Assembly (NCBI GenBank): GCA_937876195.1
Contig: CALEIK010000028.1
Location: 1-64,000 of the forward strand
Direction: 5' to 3'
From: an uncultured Flavobacteriales bacterium
GTDB taxonomy: Bacteria; Bacteroidota; Bacteroidia; Flavobacteriales_D; Crocinitomicaceae
DNA: 64,000 bases
The position numbers and the translations under genes were made by a program. This document shows positions 25,670 through 34,922 of the stretch, one piece after another (position 1 is the stretch's first letter; each line of letters opens with the position of its first letter). The notes beneath the pieces were generated by a model. It worked only from the letters and a program-made list of their open reading frames with translations. It was not told the origin of the DNA and ran no database searches.

Positions 25670-26918
25670 AACGCTTCAACCCGAATTAAAAGCAATTGAT
25701 CATATCGATTTTATTGCACCAGTAAAATATGCACTCAACGAAGAAGTTTCACTTTTTCACATGAAAGATGTAGCCGATGAAACCTGTCGTTTTGATTTGT
25801 ACTTTGACGCTGGAAAATGCAGAGGGCTCAATGGAATTCCCAACTTCGTGAATGGACTACTTCTGTCAGGAACAGATAAAAAATCATCGATCCAAATTCA
25901 AGAGGAAATTAACGGCAAAGGAGGATTTTTTGAATCTGGAGTCTCTATCGAAAATGCCGTTATCTCTGTGTACTGTTTGCGTGAAAACTTGTGGTCAATT
26001 GTCGAAACCATTGCGGATGCTATTAAAAATACTGCGTTTATTGAAAAGGAAGTCAACGAATTTTTAAGCGATGCCCGTCAAAAATTAAAAATCAATCTTG
26101 AAAAAATGAGCTATTTGGCTCAAACTGAATTTCAGCAACGCTTATTCGCATCGCATGAAAGCTATTCAACTATTTTAAAACTGGAAGATTTCGACAACAT
26201 TACCATTGAAAAGCTGAGAGAATTTCATGCCACTCACTATTTGAATGGATTGTCAAAAGTGGTTGTCGTTGGAAATGTAGAAGACGAATTAGTTTCAGAC
26301 ATCAAGACGATGTTTCAACCAATGGCGTTAAAATCACCACTCAACTATGAAAAGGGATTAAAAAACGCTACTGGTGAGTATATTTTTGACAAAGACAACG
26401 CCATTCAAACAGCGATTCGCTTGGGCCGCATTTTGTTCAATAAAAAGCACCCCGATTACATGGATTTTCTAGTGGTCAACACGATTCTAGGAGATTATTT
26501 CGGCAGTCGACTAATGGCAAATATCCGTGAAGACAAAGGATATACCTACGGAATCGGATCCATGTTAGCTGAAATTGATGATACTGGTTATTTTTTAATC
26601 GCTACGGAAGTCCGAAAAGACGTTCGACAAGATACCTTGAACGAAATTCGCTTTGAAATCAATCGTTTGCAAAATGAACTCGTTTCTAGTGATGAGCTAG
26701 AACTCGTCCAAAATTACATGCTTGGACAGTTACTGAAAAGCGCTGATGGTGCCTATGCTATGACCGATTTATTTCTCAGTGCTGAAATTCATGGAAAAGG
26801 ATTGGGATTTTACAACGAAGCCATCCTTGCCATTCGAGCGATTACACCAGCAAGAATACAGGAATTGGCAAAGAAATATTTAAACTGGGATGACATGACA
26901 ATCGTTGGTGTTGGCTAG
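25659..26918 (+). CDS. M16 family peptidase-like protein (non-catalytic subunit)
   Basis: 419 residues with the M16 fold, but the segment equivalent to HxxEH reads PNFVNGLLLSG, so it lacks the zinc ligands. The C-terminal half keeps the substrate-binding RxxxxYTYGIGS element (about 285-305). It is the substrate-clamping partner of the gene before it, which it overlaps by 11 bp. A heterodimer like the mitochondrial processing peptidase is the expected arrangement. Confidence 0.9.
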   Translation: MLNRTLQPELKAIDHIDFIAPVKYALNEEVSLFHMKDVADETCRFDLYFDAGKCRGLNGIPNFVNGLLLSGTDKKSSIQIQEEINGKGGFFESGVSIENAVISVYCLRENLWSIVETIADAIKNTAFIEKEVNEFLSDARQKLKINLEKMSYLAQTEFQQRLFASHESYSTILKLEDFDNITIEKLREFHATHYLNGLSKVVVVGNVEDELVSDIKTMFQPMALKSPLNYEKGLKNATGEYIFDKDNAIQTAIRLGRILFNKKHPDYMDFLVVNTILGDYFGSRLMANIREDKGYTYGIGSMLAEIDDTGYFLIATEVRKDVRQDTLNEIRFEINRLQNELVSSDELELVQNYMLGQLLKSADGAYAMTDLFLSAEIHGKGLGFYNEAILAIRAITPARIQELAKKYLNWDDMTIVGVG

Positions 26919-26980
26919 CAACTAATTGTTTTCCCATTCGTCATCATACTACAACTGTTATAAATACGTTATAGAACTAA

Positions 26981-29900
26981 ATGATTAAGTACTTATTCAT
27001 CATACTATCACTGCTTTTACTTTCCTTTTCTGGTAAAGCCTCTCATGTAATGGGCGGAGATATCACGTGGACATGTCAAGGTGGGGATTATGTCTTTCAG
27101 TTGGTATTTTACCGTGATTGCAACGGGGCAGTTGTAAATACAAGTTCAGAAGTGCTTGACGTATGGGGACATCCAACGATTTCTTCAATCACACTAAACT
27201 ATGTTTCAAGCGAAGATGTTTCTCCTACTTGCACACAAGTAGCGGGAAGTCCTGTACCATTTGACTGTGGTGTAGGACAAGGAGCTGGAAACGGTGTCGG
27301 CGCCATCGAAAAGGCAATTTATCGATCAGCACCAATTACCCTTGCTGGAACTCCTCCTCCAACTGGATGGATTTTTACGTTTCAAAACTTCTCGAGAAGC
27401 AATGCACTAACGAATATTGATGATCCGTCTACACGGGGAATGACCATTCAAGCGAAAATGTTTGCTATTCCAGGTTCGCCTGGCGGTTGCGTTGATAATT
27501 CACCCCAATTTCTTCAAGAACCGTACTTCGTCAGTTGTGCAGGTGACATGTACGAATACAATATGAATGGCATCGATCCAGACTTAGATTCACTATATAT
27601 TGCCTTTGGGCCAGTGCTCAACCATTTTCCAGCGGCTACCTACAATCCACCTATCACTCCTGCACTCATTCCTTATGAAGCAGGTTTTTCTTTCAATTCC
27701 CCCACACCAGGTGTTGCCATGAACCCAGGGAACATTCCTGCACAAATTGACCCGAGTTCAGGAAACTTGACTTTCTTATCGAATAACACTGGGAGCTTCG
27801 CTGTTAAAATAGTTGCGCAATCATTCCGAAATGGCGTCCTCATTGCTGAAGTTGAGCGTGAAATGCAACTTGTAATTACCAATTGCACAGGAGTCAATAA
27901 CAAACCAGTAATCAATGGTCCATTCGGTGGATTATTTGAAACAACCATTAATGCTGGAGATTTGGTAAACTTCACTTTAAGTTCAACAGACGTCGAGCTA
28001 CTTCAAGATGGTACACCACAGAACAACATTCTTTCTGCCACAGGTCCAATGTTCGGTACAAATTACGTGAATCCTGTGGGATGCGATATTGCTCCATGTG
28101 CTACACTTGACGCAACGCCATTAATTACAATGTCACAAGGAGTAACAACAGATTTTAATTGGCAAACAAGCTGCGACCATCTGGTCAATGAGTTTGGAAT
28201 TGAGGCCGTTGAAGTTCCTTATCACTTCGTGTTTAAAGTGCAAGACAATTATTGTGATGTACCTAAAGTGAGTTATGCTACAATCACTATCAATGTGCAA
28301 AATACGGGCATTGTTGAAGCTCCAGAAATCACATGCATTCAATCGAACGCTACTGGTGATGTAACAATTAATTGGACACCTGTGGTGGATCCTTTTGGAA
28401 CATTTAATGAGTATCAAATCTATTCGCTTCAAGATGGTTTAATAGGCAGCGTTGGCAACATTGCTGTCGCTTCGTTTACTGACCCTGGTGTAACACAAGC
28501 GAATGACTATTACGTAGCAACAGCGTCTGGATGCAACGGTAACGCACTGAATTTTTCAGATACGATTTCGAACATTTATTTAACGCTCAACAACCCAAAT
28601 AACGGAACTGCATTTTTACTATGGAATGCGCCAGTTGATCCAGCGTTAAGTTCAATGAACGATTATTACCATATTTATCGTGAATACCCGGCAGGAACCT
28701 GGAGTTTGTATGACAGTGTGCCATTTGGAACGAACATGTATCGTGACACCATCCGTATTTGTTCGACACAACTGAACTATCAAATAGTACTGCCGAATCA
28801 GCCCTGCGATTATACCTCCAACATTGAAGGAGATGTATTCGAAGATCAAATTTCACCAAATATCCCCGTTATTTCTTCAGTCACCATCGACAGTTTAACA
28901 AACGAAGTCACCATTACGTGGAATGAAAATTCGCAAGAAGATACCTATGGCTACATCATTTATGTGATGAATGCTGCGGGCAGTATTGTTGAATTGGATC
29001 AAGTTTTTGGAATTTCAACCACATCATACACATACAATCCCGATGTGAACCAAGGTCCACTTACCTATTCAGTTGCGGCATTTGATTCTTGCTACACCTC
29101 TGCAGTTCCAGCTACGTACCAAACTTCAGCAAAAGCCGAAACGCATACCACAATGTTTTTAAATCGCTCTTTGGATATTTGCGATCGAACAGTGACACTG
29201 AATTGGACACCCTACATAGGTTGGGCTTCAGTAGATTATTATGAAGTTTATATTCAAAATGACTTTGGCGGATGGGCATTGGAAGGTACGGTAACAGGTA
29301 CTAGCTTCACGTTGGACGTTATTGATAATTTAACCTACGAATTTGTGATTCAAGCCTATTCGACAGATGGAACAGTTTCATTCTCCAACCGTCGCTCAAT
29401 TTATATTACTGCACCAAATCAACCTGCGTTTAATTATTTGCGCGTTGCAACCGTTACAGACGAAACCGTTCAATTGCGTTTACACATTGATGCTTCGGTA
29501 AATATTCCTGCAATTTCGATTCAAAAAATGAATAATAGCGGAGTTTTTGAGGAACTTGAACAATTATCTGTAACAGGGGAGCTCATGACCTATTTGGATG
29601 AAGATGTTGAAGTAAATGAATCAGTCTACACCTATCGCGTGCAAGTATTAGATAGTTGTGGACGCCTTGGTATGACTTCTAATGAAGCGACTACTATGTT
29701 ACTTGACGTTGAAACCGATGAAACGCTAAAAATTAATTATTTACGCTGGACACCGTATGGTGAATTTGATGGGTCACTGCTCGGCTACCAAATTTACAGA
29801 GGAATAGACGGAAACTTTAGTGGTACTCCGATTGCCGCACTGAACAATGGACAATTCACCTATGAAGATGATGTCAGCGGACTTTATTCCAACGGAAAAA

Positions 29901-30268
29901 TTTGTTATTATGTCCAAGCGATTGAAGGAATGAATCAATACGGTTTTTCTGAGAACTCTATTTCAAATTTGCGCTGTGCTACTACACCCCCGCTCATTTA
30001 CATTCCAAATGCCTTTACACCTGGAGGAGTGAACCCAATATTTAAACCCGTTTTGTCAGATTTTGATGCTTCCAATTATGACTTCACCATTTTTGATCAG
30101 TGGGGACAGGTTATTTTTAAAACCAGTGATCACAATCAAGGCTGGGATGGTACCTTAAGTATTACTGGTAAATTGGCTAAAAATGGTACGTATGTTTATT
30201 TTGTTAAACTTCATGACGGAGATGGTATTGAGATCATCAAGCGTGGACATGTGACTTTGATAAAATAA
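26981..30268 (+). CDS. Giant secreted protein with FN3-like repeats and type B T9SS sorting domain
   Basis: 1095 residues. A signal peptide (about 1-20) precedes SHVMGGDITWTC, the start of a module seen in many gliding-bacteria surface proteins, with the YRDCNGA segment and paired cysteines. Several fibronectin type III-like blocks (about 440-1000) with ITWNxxxDxxGYxIY patterns follow. The last 90 residues are a CHU_C domain (IYIPNAFTPGG, FTIFDQWGQVIF, GWDGTLS), the type B T9SS signal. It is probably a surface adhesin or matrix protein; that is inferred from the domains. It stands alone. Confidence 0.88.
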   Translation: MIKYLFIILSLLLLSFSGKASHVMGGDITWTCQGGDYVFQLVFYRDCNGAVVNTSSEVLDVWGHPTISSITLNYVSSEDVSPTCTQVAGSPVPFDCGVGQGAGNGVGAIEKAIYRSAPITLAGTPPPTGWIFTFQNFSRSNALTNIDDPSTRGMTIQAKMFAIPGSPGGCVDNSPQFLQEPYFVSCAGDMYEYNMNGIDPDLDSLYIAFGPVLNHFPAATYNPPITPALIPYEAGFSFNSPTPGVAMNPGNIPAQIDPSSGNLTFLSNNTGSFAVKIVAQSFRNGVLIAEVEREMQLVITNCTGVNNKPVINGPFGGLFETTINAGDLVNFTLSSTDVELLQDGTPQNNILSATGPMFGTNYVNPVGCDIAPCATLDATPLITMSQGVTTDFNWQTSCDHLVNEFGIEAVEVPYHFVFKVQDNYCDVPKVSYATITINVQNTGIVEAPEITCIQSNATGDVTINWTPVVDPFGTFNEYQIYSLQDGLIGSVGNIAVASFTDPGVTQANDYYVATASGCNGNALNFSDTISNIYLTLNNPNNGTAFLLWNAPVDPALSSMNDYYHIYREYPAGTWSLYDSVPFGTNMYRDTIRICSTQLNYQIVLPNQPCDYTSNIEGDVFEDQISPNIPVISSVTIDSLTNEVTITWNENSQEDTYGYIIYVMNAAGSIVELDQVFGISTTSYTYNPDVNQGPLTYSVAAFDSCYTSAVPATYQTSAKAETHTTMFLNRSLDICDRTVTLNWTPYIGWASVDYYEVYIQNDFGGWALEGTVTGTSFTLDVIDNLTYEFVIQAYSTDGTVSFSNRRSIYITAPNQPAFNYLRVATVTDETVQLRLHIDASVNIPAISIQKMNNSGVFEELEQLSVTGELMTYLDEDVEVNESVYTYRVQVLDSCGRLGMTSNEATTMLLDVETDETLKINYLRWTPYGEFDGSLLGYQIYRGIDGNFSGTPIAALNNGQFTYEDDVSGLYSNGKICYYVQAIEGMNQYGFSENSISNLRCATTPPLIYIPNAFTPGGVNPIFKPVLSDFDASNYDFTIFDQWGQVIFKTSDHNQGWDGTLSITGKLAKNGTYVYFVKLHDGDGIEIIKRGHVTLIK

Positions 30269-30370
30269 GTTTAATTTTGTTTCGTGAAATGAGCCCTGAC
30301 CAAAAACGTAACATCCGATAAGATAGCATGGCGATTTCCATATGACCTTAAAAAAACATATCATCTTCAT

Positions 30371-31330
30371 ATGAATCGAATACTCATTATTCAAACGGCC
30401 TTCCTTGGAGATGTCATTTTAGCAACCCCACTGGTTAGCGAACTTAATCGTTTATTTCCAGAAAGCACCATTGATTTCCTTGTAAAGAAAGGAAACGAAT
30501 CACTTTTAGCTAATAATCCGAAAATAGGCAATGTAATCACCTTTGATAAAGCACGAGGAAAATGGAGGTCCATTTTTAAGCTTATCAAGCAATTCAGAAA
30601 CGAACAGTACGATTTGGTGATCAATTTACATCGATTTGGGAGTTCTGGAATCATTGCGGGATTTTCAAAAGGTCAAAAGAGGTATGGATTTAAGAAAAAT
30701 CCTTTTTCATTTCTATCAACCAAAACATTTGTACACGAAATCGGTGATGGAACGCATGAAGTTGAACGTAACTTAAAGATCATTGAGGAATTTGGAGCAG
30801 CGTCAAAACTTCGACCTGAGCTATTCCCCTCTAACGAAGATGAATCAGCGGTGGAGGTCTATAAGACCGATGAATACTATTGTCTAGCACCGTCATCGGT
30901 TTGGTTCACGAAGCAATTGCCTAAAGAAAAATGGTTGGAATTGATTCAAAAGATTGGAGTCACAAAAACAATCTATTTGATAGGTGGTAAAGATGATTTT
31001 CAATTGTGCGAAACTATTCGTATTGAGAGTCAATCAAGTACAGTGATGAATTTATGTGGTCAACTTAATTTATTACAGTCAGCCGCATTAATGAAAGATG
31101 CCAAGCGCAATTTCGTGAACGATTCAGGTCCCTTGCACTTAGCTTCAGCGATGAACGCTCCTGTAACAGCATTTTTCTGCTCCACGATTCCAAATTTTGG
31201 TTTTGGACCGCTGTCTGATAATTCGGAAATAAAAGAGGTCAAAAACTTAGATTGTCGTCCTTGCGGTTTGCACGGTTATCGAGAATGTCCCAAAGGGCAC
31301 TTTAAATGTGGTCGTGAAATTGAGATATAA
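30371..31330 (+). CDS. Glycosyltransferase family 9 (heptosyltransferase-like)
   Basis: 319 residues with the GT9 fold: N-terminal ILIIQTAFLGDVILATPLVSEL (the Rossmann start with the acidic catalytic residue D14) and C-terminal NDSGPLHLASAMNAPVTAFF, the nucleotide-sugar binding motif. GT9 enzymes such as WaaC and WaaF add heptose to the LPS core in the cytoplasm. The sugar used here is not known. A cysteine-rich C-terminal tail (CRPCGLHGYRECPKGHFKC) is present, as in many Bacteroidota GT9 proteins. It converges on the GNAT gene. Confidence 0.9.
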   Translation: MNRILIIQTAFLGDVILATPLVSELNRLFPESTIDFLVKKGNESLLANNPKIGNVITFDKARGKWRSIFKLIKQFRNEQYDLVINLHRFGSSGIIAGFSKGQKRYGFKKNPFSFLSTKTFVHEIGDGTHEVERNLKIIEEFGAASKLRPELFPSNEDESAVEVYKTDEYYCLAPSSVWFTKQLPKEKWLELIQKIGVTKTIYLIGGKDDFQLCETIRIESQSSTVMNLCGQLNLLQSAALMKDAKRNFVNDSGPLHLASAMNAPVTAFFCSTIPNFGFGPLSDNSEIKEVKNLDCRPCGLHGYRECPKGHFKCGREIEI

Positions 31331-31351
31331 AAAATCACCGCTCAGATCGAA

Positions 31352-31849
31352 TTATTTCAACGATAACTCCATGACGTAATCCTCCATGAGAAAATCTTTT
31401 CCGATGTCGATATTTTCTTCCTTGGTGATTTTGAATCCAACGTGTTTATAGAATTCCACGGCATCATTAAAACGATTTACGTTTAGATGTAACGAGTCCA
31501 AATCTAAATCAAAGGCAATATCGATACAATGGTTCACCATCGCCCTGCCAATTCCCTTCTTGTGTGTGGAGGGTTTCACATACAATTTATGAATTCTGAG
31601 AAATCCAGCGTCTGGATAATTTGGCTCAAGTCCGATAAATCCAACAGCCATCCCATCCCGTTTAACGAGGTAATACAAATAACCTGTTTCAATCTGCTCC
31701 TGCAAGGTTGGAATAGAATACATCCAATCCAACATATAAGCTATTTGTTCCTTTGACAAAATATCTTTAAAGGTCTGAGGCCAAATTTCGTGGGCTAAAT
31801 GATGTACAATTGTGACGTCCTCTTTGCTGAGTTGGTTTATTTCTATCAT
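31352..31849 (-). CDS. GNAT family N-acetyltransferase
   Basis: 165 residues. The acetyl-CoA motif is IHKLYVKPSTHKKGIGRAMVNHCI (about residues 86-108), followed by LHLNVNRFNDAVEFYKHVGFK, a complete GNAT C-terminal half. I chose the ATG at 31849 (MIEINQLSKEDV); an in-frame start 9 bp upstream adds only three residues. The target is unknown; it resembles the diamine or rimI-like small GNATs. It lies between the convergent GT9 gene and the terminator of the VWD gene. Confidence 0.9.
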   Translation of the reverse strand: MIEINQLSKEDVTIVHHLAHEIWPQTFKDILSKEQIAYMLDWMYSIPTLQEQIETGYLYYLVKRDGMAVGFIGLEPNYPDAGFLRIHKLYVKPSTHKKGIGRAMVNHCIDIAFDLDLDSLHLNVNRFNDAVEFYKHVGFKITKEENIDIGKDFLMEDYVMELSLK

Positions 31850-31873
31850 AAATCTCATTAACAGAGCAATGAT

Positions 31874-31906
31874 ACAAAAAAAGAGCTAGTCTCACGACTA
31901 GCTCTT
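31874..31906 (-). terminator. Strong intrinsic terminator of the VWD-domain gene
   Basis: Arms AAGAGCTAGTC (31881-31891) and GACTAGCTCTT (31896-31906) pair perfectly over 11 bp around the 4-nt loop TCAC. On the minus strand a run of seven T follows directly. It lies 14 bp past the stop codon at 31920. It is the clearest terminator in the window. Confidence 0.85.
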
Positions 31907-31919
31907 GCAGAATATTTAG

Positions 31920-33485
31920 TTAAAGTCCTCTTCCACCGATTCCAGGTTTGGGTGTGGTCTTAATGCTCGGCTTCGGCGCCGGTCTTGGCGTTGGCGCGGG
32001 CTTAGGAGTCGGTCTAGGCTTCACAACAGGTGGTGGAGTTGGCCTAGGCTTTGGTTTCGGTGTAAATATCGGTGTTGGTGTAGGCTTTGGCTTATACACC
32101 GGCTTAGGAGTAGGAACACTTTCAACTGGTTCCTTCGTTCTTATCTCTTCCTTTACAACAGGTTCTTTCGTAATCGGTTGTGGCTGTGTTGACTCTCCAT
32201 GCGTCAACTGTTCTTCCCTTCGGGGAGCAACTGGCTCTCTGGGCGGATTTGTATTCTCTACCTCCTTATCAATCTCTCTCAGCTCTCTAGTATCAGCTAC
32301 TGGATCATGCACAACTGGTTCTCTTGGTGCTTCGATGTCCAAGTAGGCATTGTCATAAATACAACCGTTCATATCGCTAGCGGCTATACCACTTTGCTCA
32401 CAAACTCTTCTCGATCTGTCGATACGACGTTGATCCAAATCATTTATTGTGCGGTATACCCTTGGAAAGGTGCGATCCGTGAATGTCATTGTATTTTTCC
32501 CAATCGCATAATCAAACAACGTTGTGAAATCATCCACACGGTATTGATCACCTAACATTCTAGCTATTTGTGCTTGTCGTTCTCTGCTCGCATAATTATC
32601 ATCTCCAAAAGGATCTCGTTGTGTACTTAACGGTACGCCTTGGTCAAAATCATCTCTAGGATTGCCATTTGCGTTTCCTAATACACCAGAGTAACTTGCA
32701 ACTGTACATGGAAGTACGTTTACAGAAAGATCCATGAAAGACATATCTCTACTGTTTCTCATTTTAACTTCTGCAGACTCTCCAGTAGGCCAATGCACAA
32801 AATAGGAATTACCCGATTTTTGAATTGTCCCACCATGCTCCAAAAAGTAGGTAGAACCTGTTAAGTGAAGAGAACGTCCATTCAAACGAACAGGAGTTGA
32901 ATAATCTGCATCTGGATAATCTTCTGCATAAATTGACAGACGATCACCTGCTACATTCATAGCTACTGCTGTATTCAACGAAAAATCATCTTGCTGTGGT
33001 TTTTGTCTCGCTTGCACTTCTACATCTCCTTGTGCCGATTTAGCCATTACAAATTCGCCAACCGTTTGAAACGAGTAACGTGCACCATCAAACGAGACAA
33101 TGTGCGGATCACCGTACGATCTCGCCATGCGTGGAGAGCAATCAGCGGAAGCAGTATATCGATTGATATTGCTCCAAAAGTCCGTTTGTGATTCGGCACT
33201 ATTTTGTTGTGCGGTACGTTGAATGGTCGAACGAGTACTTGGATCTACCATACGCATCATTTGATTCGGCGTAAAGTTCTCCGGAAAAGTTCTTGCTGGA
33301 ATTGGTTCCTTATTTGCCATGGCTTCCATACTTGATGCTAACCATGGACCTCGAATGGCATCCCATTGTGCCAATTCGTTACGAATAGGTTCGAAATTTT
33401 CATTCGTAGCGTTCTTGTCTTGCCCGAACGAAGTGAATGTTCCTACTGCAAAAACAAAAATTGATAGTGTGTAAAATGTTCTCAT
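31920..33485 (-). CDS. Secreted von Willebrand factor type D domain protein with Pro-rich tail
   Basis: 521 residues from the chosen start at 33485 (MRTFYTLSIF); an in-frame ATG at 33551 lies upstream of the promoter and is rejected. A signal peptide (about 1-21, ending FGQ) precedes a helical region and a VWD domain (about 116-320) with GDPHIVSFDG (125-134) and GVLGNANGNPRDDF. The last 80 residues are a K-P-x-P-T-P low-complexity tail ending GGRGL, with no recognisable T9SS sorting domain. VWD domains mediate protein contact in mucins and factor VIII-binding proteins; a role in adhesion is inference. The tail could cross the cell wall or be a flexible linker. Confidence 0.85.
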   Translation of the reverse strand: MRTFYTLSIFVFAVGTFTSFGQDKNATNENFEPIRNELAQWDAIRGPWLASSMEAMANKEPIPARTFPENFTPNQMMRMVDPSTRSTIQRTAQQNSAESQTDFWSNINRYTASADCSPRMARSYGDPHIVSFDGARYSFQTVGEFVMAKSAQGDVEVQARQKPQQDDFSLNTAVAMNVAGDRLSIYAEDYPDADYSTPVRLNGRSLHLTGSTYFLEHGGTIQKSGNSYFVHWPTGESAEVKMRNSRDMSFMDLSVNVLPCTVASYSGVLGNANGNPRDDFDQGVPLSTQRDPFGDDNYASRERQAQIARMLGDQYRVDDFTTLFDYAIGKNTMTFTDRTFPRVYRTINDLDQRRIDRSRRVCEQSGIAASDMNGCIYDNAYLDIEAPREPVVHDPVADTRELREIDKEVENTNPPREPVAPRREEQLTHGESTQPQPITKEPVVKEEIRTKEPVESVPTPKPVYKPKPTPTPIFTPKPKPRPTPPPVVKPRPTPKPAPTPRPAPKPSIKTTPKPGIGGRGL

Positions 33486-33500
33486 AATCGATGTGTTTTT

Positions 33501-33530
33501 CGAAGATAAAGCAATTAATATGCCATTCAA
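33501..33530 (-). promoter_or_regulatory. Promoter of the VWD-domain gene
   Basis: On the minus strand the -7 box TATCTTCG (33501-33508) differs from TAnnTTTG at one base, and TTG (33528-33530, within TTTTG) lies exactly 19 bases upstream. The ATG follows after 15 bp at 33485. Confidence 0.6.
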
Positions 33531-33575
33531 AATAATATGTTGTAATAACACCCTTAAAAAATGTTAAAAAACAAA

Positions 33576-33600
33576 AAATCCTGCTCATAGAACAGGATTT
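33576..33600 (-). terminator. Intrinsic terminator of the nqr operon
   Basis: Arms AAATCCTG (33576-33583) and CAGGATTT (33593-33600) pair with a 9-nt loop. On the minus strand a run of T follows. It lies 24 bp past the nqrF stop codon at 33624. Confidence 0.7.
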
Positions 33601-33623
33601 AAACTTGTTAAGCAAATGGATGT

Positions 33624-34922
33624 TTATCCACCAAAATCGTCGAAACGAACGTTTTCAGCAGGCACTCCCCATTCATCACACATTTTTATCACCGCCTGAT
33701 TCATCAATGGTGGACCACAGAAATAAAACTCTATATCTTCTGGTGCTTCATGCTTTGTAAGGTACTGGTCAATTACCGTTTGGTGTACGAATCCTAAAAA
33801 TCCATCTCCTTCAGTATCTTCCATATTCTTCATTTCTTTCCAGTTATCATCTGGAAGTGGTTCTGATAACACCATGAAAAATTTAAAGTTCGGAAAATCC
33901 TTCTCTAGGTCTCTAAAATAGTGAATGTAGAAAAGCTCTGCTTTAGATCGACCACCGTACCAATAAGTTACTTTACGTCCTGTTTTAATGGTTCTAAACA
34001 ATTCATACAAGTGAGAACGCATTGGAGCCATTCCTGCTCCACCACCAATGTACAGCATTTCTGCGTCAGATTCATTGATAAAGAACTCACCGTAAGGTCC
34101 AGAAATAATGGCCTTATCACCTTCTTTCAGGTTAAAAATGTACGATGACGCAACGCCTGGGTTTACATTCATCCATGCATTTCTATCTCGATCCCAAGGT
34201 GGAGTAGCAATACGCACATTCAACATAATTCTACGTCCCTCAGCAGGATAAGAAGCCATTGAATACGCTCGAACAACTTCCTCATCATTTTTCATAACCA
34301 ACGGCCACAAACCAAACTTGTCCCAATCCGCTTTAAACTTATCAGGTTCTCCTGGATGATCTTGTGGATGAGCCGTGATGTCCATTTCAGAATAATTGAC
34401 TGTGCACGTCGGGATTTTAATTTGAATGTATCCACCCGCCTTGTAATCCATGTCTTCTGGAATTTCAACGATAAACTCTTTAATGAATGTTGCTACGTTA
34501 TAATTCGATACAACAGTTGCCTCCCATTCTTTAATTCCAAGCACCTCTTCTTCCACATGAATTTTCATGTTTTCTTTCACCTTCACTTGACATCCAAGAC
34601 GTTTGTGTGCAGCAATTTCTTTTCTCGAGAAATGTGGTTCCTCCGTTGGTAAGATGTTACCTCCACCCTCTAGTACATGACAGGTGCATTGAACACACGT
34701 TCCACCACCACCGCATGCAGACGGCAAGAAAATTCCATTTGAACTCAACGTACTTAAAAGTGTTCCTCCACCGTTAACTTCAATTACTCTTTCCCCATCG
34801 TTGATATCAATCGTGATTTTTCCTGCTGGTGACAACTTTGCTTTTACAAACAAAAGCATTGAAACCAGTAGCAATACAACTGCTAAAAAGGCAATAATTG
34901 TTATTATAACTGTTAATCCCAT
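33624..34922 (-). CDS. nqrF: Na+-translocating NADH:quinone reductase subunit F
   Basis: 432 residues, the NADH-oxidising subunit. One N-terminal membrane anchor (about 3-27) is followed by a 2Fe-2S ferredoxin domain with C70, C76, C79 and C111, the same positions as in Vibrio, then the FAD-binding barrel (RAYSMASYP) and the NADH-binding part (GGGAGMAPMRSH; C-terminal YFCGPPLMNQA and FDDFGG). It passes electrons from NADH to the FAD, the Fe-S centre and on to NqrD/E. It is the last gene of nqrABCDEF and starts one base before nqrE ends. Confidence 0.97.
   Translation of the reverse strand: MGLTVIITIIAFLAVVLLLVSMLLFVKAKLSPAGKITIDINDGERVIEVNGGGTLLSTLSSNGIFLPSACGGGGTCVQCTCHVLEGGGNILPTEEPHFSRKEIAAHKRLGCQVKVKENMKIHVEEEVLGIKEWEATVVSNYNVATFIKEFIVEIPEDMDYKAGGYIQIKIPTCTVNYSEMDITAHPQDHPGEPDKFKADWDKFGLWPLVMKNDEEVVRAYSMASYPAEGRRIMLNVRIATPPWDRDRNAWMNVNPGVASSYIFNLKEGDKAIISGPYGEFFINESDAEMLYIGGGAGMAPMRSHLYELFRTIKTGRKVTYWYGGRSKAELFYIHYFRDLEKDFPNFKFFMVLSEPLPDDNWKEMKNMEDTEGDGFLGFVHQTVIDQYLTKHEAPEDIEFYFCGPPLMNQAVIKMCDEWGVPAENVRFDDFGG

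Noticed and set aside
30272..30279. TAATTTTG box upstream of the GT9 gene
   Set aside because: It lies about 90 bp before the start with no -33 partner at a usual distance, so I do not list it as a promoter.
31948..32346. A 132-codon plus-strand frame rich in Gly and Val over the VWD gene
   Set aside because: It is the complement of the Pro-rich tail; the repeats KPTP give long open frames on the other strand.
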